Source: Rugamonas aquatica
GTDB taxonomy: Bacteria > Pseudomonadota > Gammaproteobacteria > Burkholderiales > Burkholderiaceae_D
Length of the DNA stretch: 64,000 nt
Reading direction: 5' to 3'
NCBI RefSeq assembly: GCF_009380215.1
Contig: NZ_WHUG01000014.1
Coordinates: 1 to 64,000 of the forward strand
Below, in pieces: positions 53,923 through 63,332 of the stretch (its first letter is position 1; every line of letters starts with the position of its first letter). The notes under the pieces are model-generated. The model ran no database searches. It was given only the letters and a program-made list of their open reading frames with translations, and was not told the DNA's origin. Made by a program: the position numbers and the translations under genes.

Positions 53923-54615
53923 ATGAAAATCCTGCTGATAGAAGACGACCTGGACCTGGGCAACGGCGTGCGCATCGCGCTGTCGGAGCAAGGCATGGAC
54001 GTGGTCTGGGTACGCACCCTGGACGACGCCACACGCAGCCTGGCTCACGACGGTTGCGACCTGGTGCTGCTCGACCTGGGCTTGCCCGACGGCGACGGCC
54101 TGACCTTGCTCGCGCAACTGCGCCGCAACCCGGTGCAGGGCGACAGCGGCGGCCTGCCGGTGCTGATCCTCAGCGCGCGCGATGCGCTGGACGACCGTCT
54201 GGCCGGCCTCGACCGGGGCGCCGACGATTACCTGGTCAAGCCCTTCGTGCTGGCCGAACTGCTGTCGCGGGTGCGCGCGCTGGCGCGGCGCAGCTACGGC
54301 TTCGACGGCGAGAGCATCGAAGTGCGCGGCCTGGCGCTGCATGCGCCGACGCGGCGCGTCAGCGTCGGCGGCCGCGCGGTGGAGCTGACCGCCAGCGAAT
54401 ACGCGCTGCTCAAGATGCTGATGATGCGCACCGACCGCGTGCTGACGCGGCGCGTGCTGGAGGAACAAACCCTGCCGGGCAGCCAGACCAACGCCAGCAA
54501 CACGCTGGACGTGCACATGGCCAACCTGCGGCGCAAGATAGGCGAGGGCTATATCCGCACCGTGCGCGGCATCGGCTACGTGATCGACCAGCAGGCGCGC
54601 GGCGGTGCGGCGTGA
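53923..54615 (+). CDS. OmpR-family response regulator
   Basis: DNA-binding response regulator (230 aa). The receiver has the acidic pocket (IEDD, residues 6-9), phosphoacceptor Asp51 in LLDLGLP and Lys in LVKPFVLAEL. The C-terminal winged helix contains LTASEYALLKMLMMRTDRV and VHMANLRRKIGEGYIRTVRG. It is divergent from the MipA/OmpV gene and co-translated with the downstream kinase (GTGA overlap). Probable binding repeats lie in its own upstream region. PhoP/QseB-type subgroup by eye. Confidence 0.93.
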   Translation: MKILLIEDDLDLGNGVRIALSEQGMDVVWVRTLDDATRSLAHDGCDLVLLDLGLPDGDGLTLLAQLRRNPVQGDSGGLPVLILSARDALDDRLAGLDRGADDYLVKPFVLAELLSRVRALARRSYGFDGESIEVRGLALHAPTRRVSVGGRAVELTASEYALLKMLMMRTDRVLTRRVLEEQTLPGSQTNASNTLDVHMANLRRKIGEGYIRTVRGIGYVIDQQARGGAA

Positions 54616-56000
54616 ATTTCCTGCGGCGCTGCTGGCGCGTGATTGCCGAGCCGACGCTGGTGCGGCGGCTGATGGTGGTGCAGGTGCTGCTGGTGCTGGT
54701 GATGTGGGGCGGCGTGATTACCCTGATCGTCCACAATGGCGGCGACAGTTCCAGCTATCTGAACTCCAGCAAGTCTTTCGATGCGGTTATCCGCGTGGCG
54801 GAGAACCTGGCCAGCCAGCCGGTGCTGCAGCAGCAAAGCCTGCTCGCCATCGACGAGGCGCTGCGCGAGGAATTCGATGTCAGCGAGCTGCACGAGCTGG
54901 GGCCGATGCTGCTGGTCTGGCAGGGCGAGCGCCTGGTCTACCGTTCGAAGGCGGCGTCGCTGGCGCTGAGCGGCAAGGGCGCGGACGGCGTGGAAACCGT
55001 GTATATCCAGGGCGAGCGCTATCGCGCGCGCACCGTGCGCTCGCGGCGGTCGGACATGTGGCTGACGGCGGCGGCGCCGGTCGGCTGGATCAATGTGTTC
55101 GTGACGATTAATTCTCGCGGCTATTTCCTGCTGCCTTTGCTCATCAGCCTGCCGCTCTTGCCCTTGCCGGCATGGTGGTCGATCCGCATCGCGATGCGGC
55201 CGTGGCGGAAGGTGGCGCAGGAGGTGGCGGCGCGTGGTCCGCAGGATTTGACGCCGTTGCAGTTCAGACCGCCGCACCGCGAGCTGGCGGCGATGGTCGA
55301 CAGTGTCAATGCCTTGCTGCTGCGGGTCAGCCAGAGTGCGCTGCGCGAACGCAGCTTCATCGCCGATGCCGCGCATGAGCTGCGCACGCCGCTGGCGGCC
55401 ATGCGCGTCAATGCGGAAGCCTTGCAGGGGCATGATAACGGGCCGGTGCAGAGGGAACTGTTGAACGGCATCCTCAGCAGCGGCAACCGCGCCGGGCGGC
55501 TGGTCGGCCAGCTGCTGCAATTGATGCGCAGCGACGCCACCGGCAACGAGCCGCACGTGCGGCTGGCGCTGGATGCCTTGCTGCAGGACCGGCTGGCGGC
55601 CCTGTCGGGGCTGGCGTCACGCGATGGCATCGAGCTGGAGCTGGCGGTGGCCGAGCCGGTGAGCGTGATGGGGCAGCGCGAGAGCCTGGTGTCGCTGGTG
55701 GACAATCTGGTGGAGAACGCGATCAAGTACAGCCCGCCGCATGGCGTGGTCAGGGTCAGTTTGTCGCGGGCGGCGGGGCAGGCCTTGTTGACGGTGGAGG
55801 ATCAGGGGCCGGGCATCGTGCCGGCGTTGCGCGAGCGTGTGTTCGACCGCTTCTTCCGCGATCCGCAGCAGACCAAGAGCGGCAGCGGGCTGGGGCTGGC
55901 GATTGCGGCCTCGGCGGCGGCCAGCCACGGCGGCCGCATCGAGCTGGGCGATGCGCAGGGCGGCGGCCTGCTGGCGCAAGTCCAGCTGCCGCTCGCCTAA
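54612..56000 (+). CDS. sensor histidine kinase
   Basis: Inner-membrane kinase (462 aa), partner of the preceding regulator. Membrane segments: about residues 20-40 (LMVVQVLLVLVMWGGVITLI) and ~165-190 (FLLPLLISLPLLPLPAWW), with a periplasmic domain of about 125 residues between. HisKA: phosphoacceptor His in AAHELRTPLAAM. HATPase: NLVENAIKYSP, DQGPGIVPA and GSGLGLAIA, all intact. The start is GTG 54612, overlapping the regulator's stop as GTGA. It is followed by a convergent phosphodiesterase gene. The periplasmic part shows no recognisable ligand motif. Confidence 0.92.
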   Translation: MNFLRRCWRVIAEPTLVRRLMVVQVLLVLVMWGGVITLIVHNGGDSSSYLNSSKSFDAVIRVAENLASQPVLQQQSLLAIDEALREEFDVSELHELGPMLLVWQGERLVYRSKAASLALSGKGADGVETVYIQGERYRARTVRSRRSDMWLTAAAPVGWINVFVTINSRGYFLLPLLISLPLLPLPAWWSIRIAMRPWRKVAQEVAARGPQDLTPLQFRPPHRELAAMVDSVNALLLRVSQSALRERSFIADAAHELRTPLAAMRVNAEALQGHDNGPVQRELLNGILSSGNRAGRLVGQLLQLMRSDATGNEPHVRLALDALLQDRLAALSGLASRDGIELELAVAEPVSVMGQRESLVSLVDNLVENAIKYSPPHGVVRVSLSRAAGQALLTVEDQGPGIVPALRERVFDRFFRDPQQTKSGSGLGLAIAASAAASHGGRIELGDAQGGGLLAQVQLPLA

Positions 56001-56004
56001 AGGT

Positions 56005-57183
56005 TTAAGCCAACGCGGCCCGGCCCAGCGCCGGGTCGTCGGTGAAGAAGCCGTCCATGCCGGTGGCGATGTAGCGCTTGATTTCGGCGATGGAACCCGC
56101 CTCGTTGCGCGCCGTATCGCCGGCGTTGTTGCGGAAGTCCGCCGCCAGGAAATGATTCTCCGGACGGAAGGTCCACGGCTCCACCCGCAGGCCCACCTTG
56201 TGCGCGTCATCCACCAGCGAGCTTGGCTTGTCCAGGCTGCCGTCCTTCTTCAGCGGAATCAGCGCGCGCGTCGGTGGCGCCACCACGTCGGCGTATTGCG
56301 CGATGTCGCGCAGGCCGGCCGGCGTGCACATCTGCGCGAAGGTCAGCGTGCCGCCTGCTGCCGCCACATCCATCGGCCGCACGTTCTCGGCGATCACCAA
56401 CTGCATCAGGCGCAGGTTGGCGCGCTGGCCCAGCTTGCCGCGCATGTACTTCAGGTTGGCCACTTCGAAGGACTGGATCTCGACCGGATTGCGGCGCGTA
56501 TAGTCGTGCGCGGCCAGGATGGACAGGAAACGGTCTTCCAGCGGCAGGCCGACGCTGGCGAAATACGTCGAGTGCTTGAGCTCCGGCACCAGGCCGATGA
56601 TGCGCCCGCGCGCCGCCGCTTCGGCCGCCGTGAAGTCGATGATCTCTTCAAACGTCAGCACCTGGAACATGCCGTCGTAGCGGGCGCTGCCCGGACGGTA
56701 TTGCGGCAGGCGCTCGACCGCGCGCAGCGTCTTCAGTTCGGCCAGCGTGAAGTCGTCGACGAACCAGCCTTCGTGGGTTTCGCCGTCGATGGTCTTGCGC
56801 GTCTTGCGGCTGGCGAACTCGGGATGGCTGGCGACGTCGGTGGTTTCGCTGAGGAAGGCTTCATGGCGCGCCACCAGCACGCCGTCCCTGGTGCTGCACA
56901 GGTCGGGTTCGATGTAGTCGGCGCCGTCGGCGATGGCCTTGGCGTACGAGGCCAGCGTGTGCTCGGGACGCAGCGCGCTGGCGCCGCGGTGGCCGAACAC
57001 CAGCGGCGTCTTCGGACCCGCACCGACCGCGCCCACGCCCGGCATGCCGGACAGGTCGGGCGAGGCCGGAGCGGCCGCTGCCGCCCGCACGGAGCCGGGC
57101 AGCATCAGCGCGGCGCCGGCTGCCGCCGCCGTCTGGATGAAGCCGCGCCGCGACAGGCGTTGAGGTAAATACAGTCCGTTCAT
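56005..57183 (-). CDS. Tat-exported glycerophosphodiester phosphodiesterase
   Basis: Periplasmic GDPD (392 aa) that hydrolyses glycerophosphodiesters to glycerol 3-phosphate and an alcohol. A twin-arginine signal (SRRGFIQTAAAAGAALML) precedes the TIM-barrel domain, which starts VFGHRGASALRPEHT (catalytic His and Glu) and has DLCSTRDGVLVARHE with the second His. Ca/metal ligands are usual for this family. Its ATG overlaps the TonB-receptor stop as TGATG (TGA at 57185-57183), so translation is coupled and the two proteins probably serve the same substrate. Length fits GlpQ-type enzymes. Confidence 0.93.
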   Translation of the reverse strand: MNGLYLPQRLSRRGFIQTAAAAGAALMLPGSVRAAAAAPASPDLSGMPGVGAVGAGPKTPLVFGHRGASALRPEHTLASYAKAIADGADYIEPDLCSTRDGVLVARHEAFLSETTDVASHPEFASRKTRKTIDGETHEGWFVDDFTLAELKTLRAVERLPQYRPGSARYDGMFQVLTFEEIIDFTAAEAAARGRIIGLVPELKHSTYFASVGLPLEDRFLSILAAHDYTRRNPVEIQSFEVANLKYMRGKLGQRANLRLMQLVIAENVRPMDVAAAGGTLTFAQMCTPAGLRDIAQYADVVAPPTRALIPLKKDGSLDKPSSLVDDAHKVGLRVEPWTFRPENHFLAADFRNNAGDTARNEAGSIAEIKRYIATGMDGFFTDDPALGRAALA

Positions 57184-59579
57184 CAGAAGTCCGCCATCAA
57201 AGTCAGGAAGCCCTGACGTGGTGCGATCGGGAAGGTATTGTACGTGCCGCTGGCCGCGCCGACCACCACGTTCAGGCTGCCTTCGCGATTGGCCAGGTTG
57301 CTGACGTTCAGACGGTAGCGCGCATTCTTCACCCAGCTGTTGTTCAGGAAGGGCAGCTTGCCCGATACGCCCAGGCTCATCAGGAAGTAGCTCGGCACGT
57401 CCAGGTCGTTGGTGTAGGTGGCGTAGCGCTTGCCGACGTAGTCGCCGATCAGCTGGAACTCGGTGTCGGCCACGGTGGCGGTGGCGACGAACTTGTTCAT
57501 CCACTCAGGGCTGCCCGGCACGGATTTGCCGGAGGTCGGCACGACATCCTTGCCGTTGTTGTAGTTGTCCGAGTAGGTCGAACGGTTGAACGACACCGCA
57601 TCGTAGAACGAGAACATGCGGCCGAAGTGCAGCGTGCCGGAGATGTCGATGCCGTCGGTCTTGACGCTGCCGACGTTGGCCAGCACCGGATTGCCGCCGA
57701 TGATGGAGGTGATCACCGGCGTCGGGCTGATGGTCAGCAGGCGGTCCTTGAAGTCGACGTGGTACAGGCTGACCTGGCCATCGAAGGCTTTCAGCGGACC
57801 CAGGTCCAGCTGGTGGCTGGTGCGCATGCCCAGCTCGTAGGTGATCGAGGTCTCAGGCTTGGCGCTGCTCTTGAACAGGTCGAACGCGGCCTGGCTCGCT
57901 AGGCTCCACGGCGAGGCGCCGCCGCCGCCGTAGGTGACGAACTGGCGCATATTCTTTTGCACGTTGACGAACATCTGGTCTTGCGCCGTGATGTCCCAGC
58001 GCGCGCCGACTTGCGGCAGGAACCATTTCTTGGTGATGATCTCGCCGACCGGCAAGGCCAGCGAACCATTGGCGATCGCGCCCTTGGCCGGCTGCACCGG
58101 GAACTGGCCGTCGGCAAACTGCAGGCTGGACTTGAAGCCGGCTTGCAGCGCCAGGTCGTCGCGCATGCGCCATTCGTCTTGCAGGTGGATCTGCGCGACC
58201 TTGTTGTTGATCTCGCTGCCGTATTGCGTAATCAGCGGATTGCTCGGACGGTCGTACGGCGAGCTTGGGTTGTTCACGTCCAGCGCGTACCAGCGGCGGT
58301 AGGCCGACGAGCGGTTGTGCTCCAGCCACAGGCCGCCTTGCAGCTTGTGGTTGCCGAACTCGGTGCTCAGCGTGGACAGCCAGCCGTTGCGGTTGATCGC
58401 GTATTCGGTGGTGCGGGTGGCGTAGCCGGAGTTGCCGAACACTTGCTTCAGGTTCTGGCCAGGGAAGTAGACCGCGAACAGGCCAGGCAGGCCGGCCACG
58501 CCGATCGGGCCGGCCACCACGCCGACGCCGTCGTCGTTATGGTAGTAGACCTGGTTGGACCAGGTGGTCGATTCGCCGATGTTCATGTCGAACTTGGCGT
58601 AGGTCAGGTAATCCTTGCGCTGGGCGTCGCTGTAGTAGTTGCGGTAGTTGTTGCCTTCGGCCGCAGGCGTGGCGCCGGTCGGCGACAGGTAGTTCAGCGC
58701 GGTCTGGAAGTTCGGGTATATGAACGGACGGGTGTACGGCTGGAACTTCTCGGTGGCCGAGCGCACGGTGGCGTCTTCGTTCGGCTCGATCTTGTCCGAA
58801 TAGTTGAAGAACAGCGTCAGCTTGCCGGCGTTGCTCTGGTTGACGTACTTGGCGTTGACCTGGTCGCCGCCCTGGCGGCCGTTGAAGTCCCAGGCCTTTT
58901 GCTCGTGGTGGACGGCCGAGATGTAGGCGCTGTTGCCGCTGCCGAAGTCGCCGGTGTCGTAGCGCAGGAAGGTGCGCGAGGTGTTGTAGCTGCCGACGGT
59001 CTGCTGCACGGCCAGGTTGCGGCTGCGCTGCGGCTCGCTGGAGAAGGTCTCGATGGTGCCGCCCAGGTTGCTGGTGGACGCGGTCGACAGGTCGCCGGCG
59101 CCGGACGACAGGATGACGTTGCCGACGTTCTCGCTGATGACGGCGCGCTGCGGCGACAGGCCGTTGTAGTTGCCGTACTGCTGGTCGCCGAGCGGCACGC
59201 CGTCCATGGTGTAGCCCAGTTGCGGGCCGCTGAAGCCGTGGATGAACAGCGACAGGTTCTGCTCGTTGTTGCCCCATGGGTCGGCGGTCTGGAAGCTCAC
59301 GCCCGGCAGGGTTTGCAAGGCCTTCAACGGGTTAATGCCCGGCAGGATCTTCTGCATATCGCCCTTGGTCAGCGCGACCGAGGAGCGGGTTCTGCGGGTG
59401 GCGATCTCGATCGTGGCGACCGGAGCGGCGGCGGCCGCTTCGGCTTCCGTAGCGTGGCCGGCTGCGGTGGCCGGTGCGTCGGCGGCCATGTCGGCCACGG
59501 CGGCGGCGACGTTGGCGGCCATCGCCAGCATGGGGAAGCTCAGCGCGGCGAAGCACACTGCGGATAATTTCTTGTTCAT
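57183..59579 (-). CDS. TonB-dependent receptor
   Basis: Outer-membrane TonB-dependent transporter (798 aa) with a signal peptide ending near AMA, an Ala-rich linker (about residues 22-52), an APVATIEIATRR TonB-box-like segment and a plug with INPLKALQTLPGVSFQT, FIHGFSGPQLGYTMDGVPLG and NLGGTIETFSS. The barrel ends FLTLMADF with the terminal Phe expected for outer-membrane insertion. It is coupled to the downstream GDPD gene by TGATG. A substrate of phosphodiester type (for example glycerophosphodiester or phospholipid-derived) is an inference from that coupling only. Confidence 0.92.
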   Translation of the reverse strand: MNKKLSAVCFAALSFPMLAMAANVAAAVADMAADAPATAAGHATEAEAAAAAPVATIEIATRRTRSSVALTKGDMQKILPGINPLKALQTLPGVSFQTADPWGNNEQNLSLFIHGFSGPQLGYTMDGVPLGDQQYGNYNGLSPQRAVISENVGNVILSSGAGDLSTASTSNLGGTIETFSSEPQRSRNLAVQQTVGSYNTSRTFLRYDTGDFGSGNSAYISAVHHEQKAWDFNGRQGGDQVNAKYVNQSNAGKLTLFFNYSDKIEPNEDATVRSATEKFQPYTRPFIYPNFQTALNYLSPTGATPAAEGNNYRNYYSDAQRKDYLTYAKFDMNIGESTTWSNQVYYHNDDGVGVVAGPIGVAGLPGLFAVYFPGQNLKQVFGNSGYATRTTEYAINRNGWLSTLSTEFGNHKLQGGLWLEHNRSSAYRRWYALDVNNPSSPYDRPSNPLITQYGSEINNKVAQIHLQDEWRMRDDLALQAGFKSSLQFADGQFPVQPAKGAIANGSLALPVGEIITKKWFLPQVGARWDITAQDQMFVNVQKNMRQFVTYGGGGASPWSLASQAAFDLFKSSAKPETSITYELGMRTSHQLDLGPLKAFDGQVSLYHVDFKDRLLTISPTPVITSIIGGNPVLANVGSVKTDGIDISGTLHFGRMFSFYDAVSFNRSTYSDNYNNGKDVVPTSGKSVPGSPEWMNKFVATATVADTEFQLIGDYVGKRYATYTNDLDVPSYFLMSLGVSGKLPFLNNSWVKNARYRLNVSNLANREGSLNVVVGAASGTYNTFPIAPRQGFLTLMADF

Positions 59580-59699
59580 GATCGGCCTTGAATACCAGTT
59601 GGAGGGAAATGAAAACTTTGCGCATGATAGGCACTGAGTGTTACCGGATCATGACGCCGGTGCGATACACTGCTGGCTGCAAACAAGGAGAGGATCACG

Positions 59700-60023
59700 A
59701 TGCGCAAACTTTTGATGCTGGCGCTGGCGGGCTTGGTGGCTCAGTTGGCCGGCTGCTACACGGTGAACCAGGCAGGCCTGGGCAACTTCGTCTCGCAGAC
59801 GGTGCAGCCTGGCATGCCGCTGGATCAGGCGCTGGTGCGTATGCGGACGGAAGGCTTTTACTGCAATACCAGTTCGGCCGGCACGGTGACGATCTGCACC
59901 CGCAACCAGGAGCGCTTGCTGCGCGGTTCCTGCGTCGAGCGGGTTGATCTGGTGCGCAGCGCCACCTCCACACTAACCCTGGGCACCATCGACGTGATGG
60001 AAACCCGCTGCGCTAAATTCTGA
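59700..60023 (+). CDS. small lipoprotein of unknown function
   Basis: Predicted lipoprotein (107 aa): signal MRKLLMLALAGLVAQLAGC with lipobox LAGC. The mature part contains four more cysteines (FYCNTSSAGTVTICTRNQ, GSCVERVD and TRCAKF) that could form two disulfides. Family not recognised. AAGGAGAGG-type sequence precedes the ATG. The next gene starts 2 bases after its stop, suggesting one transcription unit. Confidence 0.72.
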   Translation: MRKLLMLALAGLVAQLAGCYTVNQAGLGNFVSQTVQPGMPLDQALVRMRTEGFYCNTSSAGTVTICTRNQERLLRGSCVERVDLVRSATSTLTLGTIDVMETRCAKF

Positions 60024-60025
60024 CC

Positions 60026-60766
60026 ATGGATACCAAGCCGAGCTTGCAAGACTGGGCGCTGGCCGCGATCGGCGTGCTGTTCATGCTGATCGGCGTGGTG
60101 CTGTTGTGGCACGACTTGAATACGGCGGTGACGACCATCGCGTTTGCCGCAGCTTTGGCGGCAGTGGGGATTTCGACCATCGCCCGCAAGCGGCGCTATG
60201 GGCGGCAGAAGGTGGCGGACGTTCAGGTGGTGGGCGGCGTGCGGATCCGGCCATCACGGCTCAGGCTGGCCTTGTTCGGCGGCGGAGTTTTCGGCCTGGG
60301 CGCTGTGATGCTGGGCTTCAGTTCCGAGGCGCCTTTCCTGATCTTGCTTTGCTACTGGGTGATCGCCGGCACGGGAGCGCTGATGCTGGTTGGTCTCGCC
60401 GTCGGTTATCTGCCCAGCCAATATATCGAGTTCACGCCGGCGGGATTGGTGTTGGGCGTCAGGAGCTGGACGGTGCTGTTGCCTTGGGATCAGATAGAGC
60501 GGGTGTCCGCCGGCGAGATGCAGCGCAATCCGGTGCTGCTGCTATCGCTGGATGCGCCGGAAACCCTGGACGTTACGCCGCCCGCCAAGCTGGAAAAATT
60601 TTTGAAGTACATAGGGCAAAGCCGGGGCTGGACTGGCGCCGATATCTTCCTGATGACGACGCACTTCGGCATCGATCTGCCGGTGCTGGTCAGCGCCATC
60701 AGCCGCTACGCGGCGGACCCCGCAGCGCGCGCCGAGCTGGCGCCGCCGAAGGCGCTGGAGGGCTGA
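60026..60766 (+). CDS. inner-membrane protein of unknown function
   Basis: Membrane protein (246 aa) with four hydrophobic segments: LAAIGVLFMLIGVVLLW (about residues 10-28), IAFAAALAAVGISTIA (38-53), LALFGGGVFGLGAVMLGF (about 80-98) and a last one near 105-130. A soluble C-terminal domain (about 135-246) begins SQYIEFTPAGLVLGVRSWTVLLP, PH-like in pattern, in which bacterial photosynthesis-like PH domains often attach to membrane proteins. Family not firmly recognised. It lies in an apparent pair with the small lipoprotein upstream and is convergent with hslO. Confidence 0.65.
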   Translation: MDTKPSLQDWALAAIGVLFMLIGVVLLWHDLNTAVTTIAFAAALAAVGISTIARKRRYGRQKVADVQVVGGVRIRPSRLRLALFGGGVFGLGAVMLGFSSEAPFLILLCYWVIAGTGALMLVGLAVGYLPSQYIEFTPAGLVLGVRSWTVLLPWDQIERVSAGEMQRNPVLLLSLDAPETLDVTPPAKLEKFLKYIGQSRGWTGADIFLMTTHFGIDLPVLVSAISRYAADPAARAELAPPKALEG

Positions 60767-60783
60767 CCCCGACGGGGACAGCC
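60761..60783. terminator. hairpin between the membrane-protein gene and hslO
   Basis: GGCTG-A-CCCC/GGGG-A-CAGCC, loop GAC, overlaps the stop of the plus-strand gene and lies 8 bases past the hslO stop on the other strand. It is symmetric and could stop both transcripts, but lacks T-runs. Confidence 0.4.
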
Positions 60784-60790
60784 CGAGGGG

Positions 60791-61756
60791 TTAGTGCTTC
60801 ACTTCACCGGCCGGTATCAGCGCTTCGACCGGCGCGTCGGTGGCGAACAGCTGGGCGCAGTCGACCTTGTCGTAGTCGTAGTGCTGGCCGCAGAAGTCGC
60901 AGTTGACGCCGACATGGCCTTGCTCTTCCAGCACGCTGTCGACTTCGGCGCGGCCCAGCATCTTCAGCATATTGCCGACCTTCTCGCGCGTGCAGGTGCA
61001 GTGGAAGGCCGGGTGCAGCGGCTCGAACACGCGGATGGTCTCTTCCCAGAACAGGCGCTCCATCAGCACGTCGATGGTGGTCGACAGTATTTCTTCTTCC
61101 TTCAGCGTGGAGCCGAGGATCACGGCGCGGTTCCAGGTTTCCAGCGCATCGTCTTCGGTCAGCGGCGTGGCTTCGACGGCGGTCTTGCCGCCGTTGTACG
61201 GCAGCTTTTGCAGCAGCAGGCCACGCGAGACGTTGTCGTCCGCCGCCAGCCACAGCTTGGTGTCCAGCTGTTCCGAACGCAGCATGTAGTTTTCAATGAC
61301 GGTGCTGACATCGTCGCCGTCCAGCGGCACGATGCCCTGGTAGGGCTGCTGGCCAGGCATCTTGTCGGCCGGGTCGAGCGTGATGATGAAGCGGCCCTTG
61401 CCGTGTTCGTTCAGCAGCGCTTGCAGCTTGGCGTCATCGGCGATGGTCGCGTCTGGATCGAGCTTGGCGGTGGCGCGCAGGTTCAGGTCGGCGTCGCATT
61501 CGACCACCAGCAGGCGCAGCGGACCGTCGCCATGGATCTGCATGATGATGGTGCCGTTGAATTTCAGGTTGGCCGACAGCAGCGCGGCCGCAGCCACCAT
61601 CTCGCCCAGCAGTTTCTTGACCGGGGCAGGGTAGGCGTGGCGCGACAGCACCTCGCGCCAGGTGGCGGAAATGTCGATGAACTCGCCGCGCACGGCGGCG
61701 TTATCGAAGATGAATTTTTGCAGGGTGTCCTGGCCGGTGATGGGGGTAATGCTCAT
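60791..61756 (-). CDS. hslO: redox-regulated chaperone Hsp33
   Basis: Hsp33 (321 aa), a holdase chaperone switched on by oxidation. The N-terminal core has TLQKFIFDNAAVRGEF. Zinc ligands lie in the C-terminal switch domain as CTC (HCTCTREKVGNML) and CDFC (NCDFCGQHYDYD), both intact. Length is slightly above the enterobacterial 292 residues because of a linker (IPAGEVKH tail). It is followed 3 bases upstream of the plus-strand coordinate by the gamma carbonic anhydrase on the same strand, so the two form an operon; ATG 61756 lies 3 bases after that gene's stop. Confidence 0.96.
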   Translation of the reverse strand: MSITPITGQDTLQKFIFDNAAVRGEFIDISATWREVLSRHAYPAPVKKLLGEMVAAAALLSANLKFNGTIIMQIHGDGPLRLLVVECDADLNLRATAKLDPDATIADDAKLQALLNEHGKGRFIITLDPADKMPGQQPYQGIVPLDGDDVSTVIENYMLRSEQLDTKLWLAADDNVSRGLLLQKLPYNGGKTAVEATPLTEDDALETWNRAVILGSTLKEEEILSTTIDVLMERLFWEETIRVFEPLHPAFHCTCTREKVGNMLKMLGRAEVDSVLEEQGHVGVNCDFCGQHYDYDKVDCAQLFATDAPVEALIPAGEVKH

Positions 61757-61759
61757 GTG

Positions 61760-62284
61760 TTATCCGATCTTTTTGAGTTGCGTCTTGAACAGTTGGCCGC
61801 GCTTGACATAGCTGTCGGCGCTGGCGAGCAGGCGGGCCGCGTCGTCGGCGGTCAGCGTGCGTACGGCCTTGGCCGGCGAGCCGATAATCAGCGAGTGGTC
61901 CGGGAATTCCTTGCCTTCCGTGACCAGCGCGCCGGCGCCGACCAGGCAGCCCTTGCCGATCTTGGCGCCGTTGAGGATCACGGCCTGGATGCCGATCAGG
62001 GCGCCGTCGCCGATGGTGCAGCCGTGCAGCATGGCCTGGTGGCCGATGGTGACGTTGCTGCCCACGGTGAGCGGGTAGCCCATGTCGGTGTGCATGACCG
62101 TGCCTTCCTGGACATTGCTGTTTTCGCCGATGGTGATGCGTTCGTTGTCGCCGCGCAGGGTCGCACCGAACCACACCGAGCTGTTGGCGTGCAGGCTGAC
62201 TTTGCCGATGATGGTGGCAGAGTCGGCAACAAATGACGATGCATCGATCTCGGGCGCGTGTTCGCCCAGTTGATATATAGACAT
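61760..62284 (-). CDS. gamma carbonic anhydrase family protein (second copy)
   Basis: Left-handed beta-helix protein (174 aa). The expected hexapeptide rungs are visible, and histidines in VMHTDMGY, TIGHQAMLHGC match the gamma-CA zinc triad. It is closer to the YrdA/CaiE-like short members than the copy at 43228. It lies upstream of hslO on the same strand with a 3-base gap, so it is probably co-transcribed. A possible role is bicarbonate supply or metal binding; other members have no known activity. Confidence 0.92.
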   Translation of the reverse strand: MSIYQLGEHAPEIDASSFVADSATIIGKVSLHANSSVWFGATLRGDNERITIGENSNVQEGTVMHTDMGYPLTVGSNVTIGHQAMLHGCTIGDGALIGIQAVILNGAKIGKGCLVGAGALVTEGKEFPDHSLIIGSPAKAVRTLTADDAARLLASADSYVKRGQLFKTQLKKIG

Positions 62285-62447
62285 TGGAAACCTTTGTTGA
62301 GTGCTGAATACAGCGCTGATGAGCGGTGGGATGGCGCTATTTTACGCTTGAGCGGCTATCGAACGGTCGTGCTATTATTTTACTTCATCGCCAGCAAACC
62401 ATCGATATTGCGATATTGCGCCGACTTACGCATTTTCAAGGACCATC

Positions 62448-63332
62448 ATGACCTTCACTTCGTCCCGCTCGGAATTCCTGACCATCCGCGGCCTGCGTTG
62501 CCACGTGCGCCACTGGGGGCGGGACGGCGCCCCCAAGATCTTCATGCTGCACGGCTGGATGGATGTGGGCGCCTCGTTCCAGTTCGTGGTCGACGCCCTG
62601 CAAGGCGACTGGCATGTGATCGCGCCGGACTGGCGCGGTTTCGGCCTGTCGCAGCGCTGCGGCGGCGATACCTACTGGTTCCCCGACTACCTGGCCGATC
62701 TGGACGCCATCCTGCGCCATTACTCGCCGGACGAGGCGGTCAATCTGCTGGGGCACAGCATGGGTGGCAATGTGGTGGGGCTGTACGCCGGTGCGCGGCC
62801 GGAGCGCATCCGCAAGCTGATTAACCTGGAGGGCGGCGGCCTGCGGTCCAGCAAGCCGGAGCAGGCCCCGGGCCGCTACGCCAAGTGGATGGACGCGCTG
62901 CTGGAGCAGCCCGAACTGCGCAATTACCCGTCGCAGGCGGCCGTTGCGGCCCGTCTGCAAAAGACCAATCCGCGCCTCGGCGACGAGCGCGCGGCCTTCC
63001 TGGCGCAGCACTGGTCGGCGCAGAACGATGCGGGCGAATGGGAAATCCTCGGCGATCCGGCGCACAAGCAACCCGGTCCGCTGCCCTACCATGTGGAAGA
63101 CATCATGGCGTGCTGGAGCGCGATCACGGCGCCGGTGCTGTGGGTGGAGGCCGAGCAGACCAATATGTGGACCTGGATGGGCGGCGAGCAGGAGGGCCGT
63201 GCAGAACTGGAGCGTCGTCTGGCGCACCTGCGCGACCTCGAATGCAAGGTGCTGGCCGACGCCGGTCACATGCTGCACCACGACCAGCCCGAGGAACTGG
63301 CCCATCTGATCGAAGCCTTCCTGGCGCGCTGA
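62448..63332 (+). CDS. alpha/beta hydrolase
   Basis: Soluble alpha/beta hydrolase (294 aa). The oxyanion-type LHGWMDVGASF, APDWRGFGLSQ and nucleophile elbow GHSMGGNVVG are typical of epoxide-hydrolase/haloalkane-type relatives. The acidic residue is expected around LWVEAEQTN and the catalytic His in DAGHMLHHDQPEE. No signal peptide. ATG 62448 follows AAGGACC. The substrate is unknown. It is divergent from the gamma carbonic anhydrase across a 163-base region with an AT-rich stretch (TATTATTTTA near 62373) that may hold a promoter. Confidence 0.9.
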   Translation: MTFTSSRSEFLTIRGLRCHVRHWGRDGAPKIFMLHGWMDVGASFQFVVDALQGDWHVIAPDWRGFGLSQRCGGDTYWFPDYLADLDAILRHYSPDEAVNLLGHSMGGNVVGLYAGARPERIRKLINLEGGGLRSSKPEQAPGRYAKWMDALLEQPELRNYPSQAAVAARLQKTNPRLGDERAAFLAQHWSAQNDAGEWEILGDPAHKQPGPLPYHVEDIMACWSAITAPVLWVEAEQTNMWTWMGGEQEGRAELERRLAHLRDLECKVLADAGHMLHHDQPEELAHLIEAFLAR

